Positions 59,901 through 64,000 of a stretch of DNA of 64,000 nucleotides are shown here, piece after piece (the first letter of the stretch is position 1; every line of letters begins with the position of its first letter). Under the pieces are notes generated by a model. It was not told the DNA's origin. It saw nothing but the letters and a program-made list of their open reading frames with translations, and did no database searches. Source of the stretch: Isoetes taiwanensis (taxonomy: Eukaryota; Streptophyta; Lycopodiopsida; Isoetales; Isoetaceae); assembly GCA_021234155.1 (NCBI GenBank), contig JAJEKV010000411.1:124001-188000 (forward strand), read 5' to 3'. A program made the position numbers and the translations under genes.

Positions 59901-62064
59901 GACGAGAAACTATAGGCATTTTTGGTGCAGCTCAAGCAGTGCTAGTCGTCCAAAGAGGTAGGGGTGCTAGTGTAATTACAGTAACAACTAGACACCAGCT
60001 CATGCTAATCATATCATACATGTGTCATGCTAATACATGTGCCGCTGACATGTGTAGCTGGCCTCTTCAGGAGATGATATGTGGCATACAGATGACGGCA
60101 CATGTCCATAGAAAACGGCACTCACTCCATTTTGTTAGTTCCAAGTAAGTTAGTTGCCTAAGTTAGAGTACAGCATTCTTATGTCCCCAGTTTTGCGTAA
60201 TAAAGTGTTTACTAGTTCGTCTAACAGGAGATTATAATCAATTGCTGGTACACCACAAGGTATGGGCCAGGACATATGATTCTCATATACTACTAGGGGA
60301 ACTTTGCTAATGCATAGGCTCTTCTTCATCATTTTTCTGTCCTTCGGCCTTAAGACACGGGTAATTATGCAAGAAATAAACATAAAATGGATGAAATATG
60401 AGTAAAGTACAACATAATTATCCTACTCCTTAAATACTTTGATGTGGAAAGCAAATTAGGTACATTAGCAAATAATGCAACTGATCAACTCTCTTACCTG
60501 TTGTGCTTTTGCTTCATGGGAGGCTGGAAGCATACAGAAGAATCTGGATCATCAGGAACAACACTATTAGAGCAGGTTGACGAGAGCCCCATCACCATAC
60601 CTTCTTCATCATTAGAATACACTTCTTCTGAAGTAGCAATTGTGATTTCTGAGGGCTCAGTGCTATGTTCTGGTACCTTTTCTTTTTTGTTTACAGATTC
60701 AGCCACTGGTACATGGTCCTTTGCCAGCATTAAAGAAGGTTTATTAACAATTGTTGGCAGATTGCTCATTCTTACTGCTCTAGTCTCAGCATGAGTGTTT
60801 GCAGAGTTGTGACCAGAGGAGCCTGATGGCTTAGGGGCAAGTTGAGGAAGCTCTATATCCTTTGTCATGGATTCAATCAAGTGTCCTTGATTTTCCGGCA
60901 TGCCTGTTCCCGGTTTAACAAGAGCTCCTACGAAGATCGCCTCCTCATCAATAGGTTGTATGACCATTGCATCTTCCACGTGGTGAGAAACAGGCTGCTG
61001 AAACGATGGCTTAGGAAAAAGCATTGGTTGTTTCTCATTGTTCAATGGAGAAGATTCTTGCTTTACGTGCATGGATGTTGTTGACAACAAAGGCTTCCCT
61101 GCAAGCTGTGGCAATGTTTCAGAATGATGTTCCTTTCCAGCAAATACTTTAGTTTCAACATTATTAGGAAGCATTGGCTTTCCTTCCAGCTTTGGAACAC
61201 TTTTCTTTGACACAATTTTTTCCCCTTCTGGAATGTTTCTCAAGATGTTGCCAGATAGTAACTCTTTAAATCTTTCTCTTGAAGTATCCATTGGGGCAGC
61301 AAATTGACCATTGCCTCGTTTTGGTTTAGGAGCAAGGTTTATAGGGTTTTTGCCTGTGACTTTTTCCTCGGTCTTCACATCCCCTGCACTAGAAAATGAA
61401 TCGTTTCTTAATGGACCTGACTGCAAACCTGCTGCCATAAGCTGGGCAGATATGTGTTTAGCTTCCAGAACATCTTTCATTTCCCCGAATTTACTCTTGG
61501 CCTGATTTTTCATTCTAGCCAACTTCTCAATTTCCACAAAACTCAAGTTGGAATTAAGCTTTCTTCCTATAACCTGCAATTGGCACATAAAGCATCATGA
61601 TATGCAACGTCAAATTAGGGTGTATCAGTCCTCTTTTATGTTTTTCGAATTGCATTTTTTTTATTCCACACAAAGTCCACATAAAGCATCAAAATGGAGA
61701 CATGCAACGTCAAATTAGGGTGTATCACTCCTCTCTTATGTTTTTTGAATTGCATTTTTTGAATTCCACTAGAACAGGAGTCTGTCAAATAAAGCAAACA
61801 ACGCTTACGTGCCTTGGTCAAGGTAGTGTGTGAAGACTCCCCTAATAACCTGCCGAATTCCAGCTGCATCAAATCTTGCTTCCCAATGACGCCCTTGTCT
61901 TCTTTGGAGTCATCCCCAGAGTTCAATTCCTTTTTCACACGTTTCTTGGCCACTATAGTAGTCGCATTCCATCTTCTGTTGGAATTGCCCCTCTGATCCC
62001 CACACTTTGACTTGCTTCCCAGAAGCCTTGGAATCACTAACCCTGCTGCTGACAATCCATTCAT
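41970..62064 (-). CDS. Plastid-type S1 RNA-binding-domain protein, 13 exons, about 815 aa
   Basis: Minus-strand exons: 61809-62064, 60498-61566, 56674-56764, 56507-56605, 56191-56424, 55997-56110, 45414-45485, 45243-45329, 44492-44563, 43481-43573, 42846-42962, 42127-42195, 41970-42044. Introns are GT-AG, the phases close, and exons 4-13 are all whole codons. The N-terminus is basic and Ser/Gly-rich (MNGLSAAGLVIPRLLGSKSK, ATTIVAKKRVKK), as in organelle transit peptides. Exon 2 encodes about 355 residues of low-complexity sequence with repeated APKP/GKP motifs. The first S1 domain spans exons 4-6 (FVRSNAGGMI, VKFGSLAGFLPGSELAVHRG, ANVILTSVNRKERRLLFSEK). The second spans exons 7-9 (RLKVGDVVTCMVSKIDDLGI, LPIHKSELSW, VKVCGLDYNLERINLSMKQM). 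The order of low-complexity region, two S1 domains and a short C-terminal tail resembles Arabidopsis SDP (At1g12800), needed for plastid rRNA processing. The S1 domains are certain; the orthology is inference. The exon 2 acceptor at 61566 is chosen for frame; the stronger-looking site at 61573 would shift it. Intron 6 is 10.5 kb because of a nested copia insertion. Confidence 0.82.
46281..46285. other. Left target-site duplication ATTGC of the copia insertion
   Basis: ATTGC directly precedes the 5' LTR start TGTTAGCAAAT and recurs directly after the 3' LTR at 55942-55946. A 5-bp duplication is standard for copia integrase. Confidence 0.85.
46286..46492 (+). repeat. Copia 5' LTR (207 bp)
   Basis: Starts TGTTAGCAAATAACACATGT and ends ATATCTTCA. 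It matches the 3' LTR almost base for base from ACACATGTCATGTGTCACTA onward; the first 15 bases differ by a short insertion. A TATA-like CTCCTATAAAGCC lies inside. Confidence 0.9.
46493..46504 (+). promoter_or_regulatory. Primer-binding site complementary to initiator tRNA-Met
   Basis: TGGTATCAGAGC directly follows the LTR end, the usual copia primer-binding site at which minus-strand DNA synthesis starts. Confidence 0.9.
46842..47359 (+). pseudogene. Copia gag, N-terminal part (before the LINE)
   Basis: MATDANSWKYFIHPVLDIDN begins the frame. Helical gag segments follow (NDFMALNHLKACIYPDFQRD, MRDYLQQLKALKEKLLAAGS, SLIQYALKGLPREYENV). The frame is interrupted by LINE sequence at 47360. The same reading frame resumes after the LINE at about 52114, which shows that gag was intact when the LINE arrived. 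Confidence 0.85.
47434..48248 (+). pseudogene. LINE ORF1 protein, one frameshift
   Basis: The first frame (from 47434) gives MMDTPSKPFLGAPDLEQANY and a coiled coil (LQKRMEFFEMHIIELSKKAR). A frame change near 47655-47720 leads to the second frame, with the RNA-binding part: ACNIRVLGLDMTADPLDVAI, PLIIKFKTLEDRLNALKNRR, DEDLTPMQVEHKKRCLQEVA, YRDGRVIIRDKIHK. Architecture and motifs agree with the intact ORF1 at 26738-27454. Confidence 0.8.
48279..51650 (+). pseudogene. LINE ORF2: endonuclease, reverse transcriptase, C-terminal knuckle, frameshifted
   Basis: The endonuclease part has AWNCYGTLRSDPGGLTDLVK, DIIFLSETHE, GSGGVAVLYKS, LLVGDFNARTA (about 48700) and GDHSPLLF. The linker has NTWYDEEMQ. 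The RT has SKLNTGKAKDCEDLQAEFLI, INIIKPIFKAGDPMNPNNY, the palm motif CCFVDFRKAFKAFDTVPRNR, GVKQGCPLSPTLFGLYIDEL and YADDVVLIS (about 50400). The C-terminal part (51300-51560) has GQLRVSSHQLEIEAGRAS and then a CP-VYYE knuckle relic. At least six frame changes or stops separate these blocks. Confidence 0.85.
52114..52588 (+). pseudogene. Copia gag, C-terminal part (after the LINE)
   Basis: The frame resumes with LQLKLVDAEQGHKRYDQMEA, a Ser-rich linker and one CCHC knuckle, CFYYGKKGHVKRDC. It then drifts out of frame near 52470, where the protease frame begins. Confidence 0.85.
52479..53222 (+). pseudogene. Copia protease and GAG-pre-integrase
   Basis: The protease active site reads TWLVDCGATKHLAGQ (D-C-G-A for the usual D-S/T-G-A). 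Typical downstream motifs follow: VKMADGNIAKSTAKGDVSI, VILVPGLLVNLLSVSEFDRK. The pre-integrase region has ESLWHARFGRIHLPALV. The frame ends at 53222 just as the integrase core begins. Confidence 0.85.
53092..54340 (+). pseudogene. Copia integrase, several frames
   Basis: Shows YFLVIVDDFSRHTCVFPIKF, TIKALRSDNAKEYISNEFQT, LIVPYAHSQNGVGEQKNRTL and PPELWAEAVLTAAYLCNRAP, i.e. the D-D-E core with catalytic E in the GVGEQKN context (usually G-V-A-E-R). A hinge region (53755-54340) with Ser/Pro/acidic sequence and RRSARIAELQPIDYSEDG leads toward RT. Frame breaks lie near 53090, 53655 and 53755. Confidence 0.85.
54340..55620 (+). pseudogene. Copia reverse transcriptase and RNase H
   Basis: RT motifs: WPLYQMNFKSAFLNGDLEEE (N for the expected catalytic D in Q-M-D-V/F), SLYGLRQAPHCWNQKINAFL, VSVLLLYADDTIMTGDA (catalytic YADD). 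RNase H: VLHYLKGTQSEGALH, LMLFSDSDMASTDLEKRKCI, ITGFVSFLGGNPISWGSKKQ, TEAELKALVTTLQEMRWLVH. Frame changes at about 54425, 54565 and 55450. After 55620 only non-coding sequence precedes the 3' LTR. Confidence 0.85.
55739..55941 (+). repeat. Copia 3' LTR (203 bp)
   Basis: Starts TGCTAGTGACACATGTCATG and ends ATATCTTCA, followed by the duplicated ATTGC. Only a handful of substitutions separate it from the 5' LTR over the shared 190 bp. A possible polypurine motif CTGGGGGATCATAG lies upstream at about 55650-55664. Confidence 0.88.
57690..60130 (+). mobile_element. Decayed Ty1/copia copy in intron 2 of the S1-domain gene
   Basis: Scattered plus-strand frames retain copia pol order. NMAVEYVFIGYPPDMKTWRC (58261, integrase C-terminal region) is followed by RMSILRPVIALAAKKCSSVF (about 58860, RT start). 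RNase H pieces follow: VYAATVLRFMQHL (about 59330), LDLRSHADADMASTD (59450) and RWSLTGYASLLGGAPLTWEF (about 59500-59570). Many stops and deletions interrupt it. Near 59960-60110 repeated ACATGTGTCATG-like words may be LTR remnants. It is antisense to the host gene, like the younger copia in intron 6. Confidence 0.7.
61584..61770. repeat. 94-bp tandem duplication next to the exon 2 acceptor of the S1-domain gene
   Basis: CACATAAAGCATCA starts both copies (61584 and 61678). Both contain ATGCAACGTCAAATTAGGGT and GAATTGCATTTTTT. The first copy begins within about 10 bases of the exon 2 acceptor, so the duplication enlarged intron 1 without touching the exon. Confidence 0.85.
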
Positions 62065-62528
62065 ACTGCCGGCTGTTACTACACCAAAACAACGACTTCA
62101 CTCCATATGAAGCAGGGTTTAGTCATACAATCCACATTTTTGCTTGTTTGTCTAGTGACAGATTATCTTTATTATCTTAAGTCGATGGAACCGTTGGACA
62201 TTATTATCTTAAATCGATGGGACATTGGGTGGACTTTGTGCTAGGGGTTTCCCACCGGAAACCCCGCAACCATTGCCGGTTTCTCACCGAAAACCTCAAA
62301 CTTTCTTATCTTAGGTTTATTATGCACACGATCGATCCACTGCCTTAAACAACCTCGCCCTCAAGTTTTATAGCTGAGATCAGATCTGAGTTGTTTGGTT
62401 GTAGTGGTATTACCCACCATTAACACATTGAAAAGCACATAAACACCAGTCTGTTATGCCAAATGGCTATAAACACCTAGCTTGTTATGGAAACCACCGT
62501 AAGCCTCTTGGGTCCAGTTTGTTAAGGC
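62065..62528. other. 5' flank of the S1-domain gene
   Basis: Promoter and 5' UTR should lie here on the minus strand. A short direct repeat TTATTATCTTAA.TCGATGG occurs near 62170 and 62203. No further gene is seen. Confidence 0.4.
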
Positions 62529-62601
62529 AGATAACACCCTGGAACGAGGGTGTTATGCCCTATTATAACAAATGACGCCCTCATTCTAGGGTGTTATCCC
62601 T
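62529..62601. repeat. Compound hairpin of AACACCCT/AGGGTGTT words
   Basis: GATAACACCCTGGAACGAGG with AGGGTGTTAT forms one stem, and a second inverted copy (GCCCTCATTCTAGGGTGTTATC) follows, so the block can fold in two ways. It may be the remains of a small inverted-repeat element. No coding potential. Confidence 0.6.
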
Positions 62602-62816
62602 CTCATAATTTTTGGGTTGTCCAAAGGGCAAACCCTTGGAGGTAGGCTAATAGTTTACCGCTCGATGTACCAATTTGATGGTGTGGATGGGAAAACCCCT
62701 CAGCCCTTTATGTGAAGTTAGTGGGTGCCTAGATTGCCATTGATCGTCGTGAGCCTATATTAGGGCACCATTGGACCACACAGGCATGTTCTCACTGATG
62801 CTCTCTCTCGGACCAC

Positions 62817-62987
<171 letters not shown>

Positions 62988-63003
62988 ATGCTCCAAATTT
63001 TTT

Positions 63004-63066
63004 TATCTCTCGTTGGTATCACGACGAGATAATTCCCATCTGATATCTCGAGAGACAACGAGAGAT
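63004..63066. repeat. Inverted repeat TATCTCTCGTTG / CAACGAGAGATA
   Basis: Perfect 12-bp arms (63004-63015 and 63055-63066) enclose about 39 bp that contains further GAGATA/TATCTC pairs, so the block can form an extended hairpin. It sits just right of the CT tract. Confidence 0.65.
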
Positions 63067-64000
63067 TATTATCTCTCATTGCTTAACAAACCGAGTTACA
63101 CCCCAAAATATAAAAGGCCGTTAACAAACGGTAGAATTTTTCCCCTTTTTTCTTCTGTTTTTTTGGTGGAAGTGCAAGGCTATGGCTGTATTTTTTTTTT
63201 TTCCTTTCTCCTGTGTTGTGAGAAGACAAAGGAGGTAACTATGGCGGAAGCTACGGGCGACAAGCTCCATATAAAGCTCTCGGCCCAGGATCGGCCAGAT
63301 TAGGAGGGTTAGGGGATTAGGAGTATTGGGAGGATCGAGAGATTTTTCGAGGAGATTTTGGAGTGCAGGCCAAGCAGGGCGAGAAGATGATCAGGCAAAT
63401 ACAAATGCTCAAGCGGGCAGTTACGGTAGAATCGAGGAGGAAGTCTTGTAGCGTATGAACCTAGATTGCATGCGGTGGAGTAGGGAGGGAAGAAATCGGA
63501 GGAGGATTGAGCAGCCCAATGCAACACTAGAAGCCCTGTTTGTATACATAGTTCTTCAAATAACTTGAGCTTATGCATACATAAGTCGATGGATAGCCCG
63601 ATGGATTATAGCGGCACAATAGAAATCCCAACAAAACCAAGAACATATGTTGACTTTCTACCTTGGTTCTGTTTTCCACTAATAGATTGATGCAAATCTC
63701 TTGGGTCTCAATTTTTGCGGGCTTATCTTCAAAAAATACCCTTTAAACATAGAAAAACCCGGTTGATTATGCTCGAGATGAGCAATCATGCAAAACAAAC
63801 TGTTCTACGGTCCAGGCCCATCTGTCGACATCTTTGGATCTGTTGGGGTTTAAGCCATAATCTATAAAATATTTAATCTAAGACCGGCATTTCCTAAGTC
63901 AATTCCATCCAATCCATTTTAGGCTAAGCTTATATGAGCTTGAAGCTAAGCGATGGAGTGGAGCTACATCTGCTCACACCCAAGAAGCAGTACATAATCA
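63067..64000. other. Right end of window, no gene confirmed
   Basis: A 20-residue frame at 63241-63303 (MAEATGDKLHIKLSAQDRPD) has a reasonable start context but stops at once and has no obvious donor or continuing exon. A gene could begin here and continue outside the window, but the sequence alone does not show it. No repeat boundary is visible. Confidence 0.3.

Noticed and set aside
60444..60794. Plus-strand frame of 116 codons opposite exon 2 of the S1-domain gene
   Set aside because: It is the reverse frame of a low-complexity exon and has no recognisable domain.
63241..63303. Short frame MAEATGDKLHIKLSAQDRPD as a gene start
   Set aside because: Only 20 codons, immediate stop and no donor that extends it; kept as a remark only.

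Overview
This window looks like nuclear DNA of a land plant. It has spliced genes with GT-AG introns, a plastid-targeted protein, a SOSEKI-family gene and a dense load of plant-type retrotransposons. The low gene density, transposon-filled introns and mixture of LINE types would fit a large genome such as that of a fern, lycophyte or gymnosperm. That placement is inference; nothing here names a species.

Two host genes can be modelled, both on the minus strand. The first (5642-7733) is a six-exon SOSEKI (DUF966) cell-polarity gene whose first three short exons encode the DIX-like domain. The second (41970-62064) is a 13-exon gene of about 20 kb. It encodes a protein of about 815 residues with a basic N-terminus and two S1 RNA-binding domains, resembling the plastid S1-domain protein SDP of Arabidopsis (At1g12800). 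In both genes every junction keeps frame, with one ambiguous acceptor in the second.

Almost everything else is mobile DNA in layers. From left to right: a minus-strand Ty1/copia element cut by the window edge beside a hAT C-terminal relic (1-2742); a 347-bp hAT-type MITE with a perfect 8-bp target duplication and a second inverted-repeat element (4163-5183); the SOSEKI gene; an inverted-repeat element and an old minus-strand LTR element (10372-14299); a gag zinc-knuckle scrap; a broken DNA-methyltransferase-like gene (15520-16262); a long L1-like LINE ending in poly(A) (to 22528); a hAT transposase pseudogene between partly inverted-repeat flanks (about 23140-26170); an ORF1-only LINE (26505-27480); a Ty3/gypsy element whose extra RNase H lies between protease and reverse transcriptase (29930-33464); and repeated gypsy 3' pieces, LTR-like repeats and MITEs up to about 41300.

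The S1-domain gene is the most instructive locus. Its sixth intron carries a Ty1/copia element with both LTRs and a 5-bp target duplication (46286-55941). That element's gag is in turn split by a LINE (47360-52108). The second intron holds an older, decayed copia copy. All these insertions lie outside the exons, so the host reading frame is intact.

The right end holds a (CT)n tract of about 160 bp, small hairpins and no gene I can recognise.
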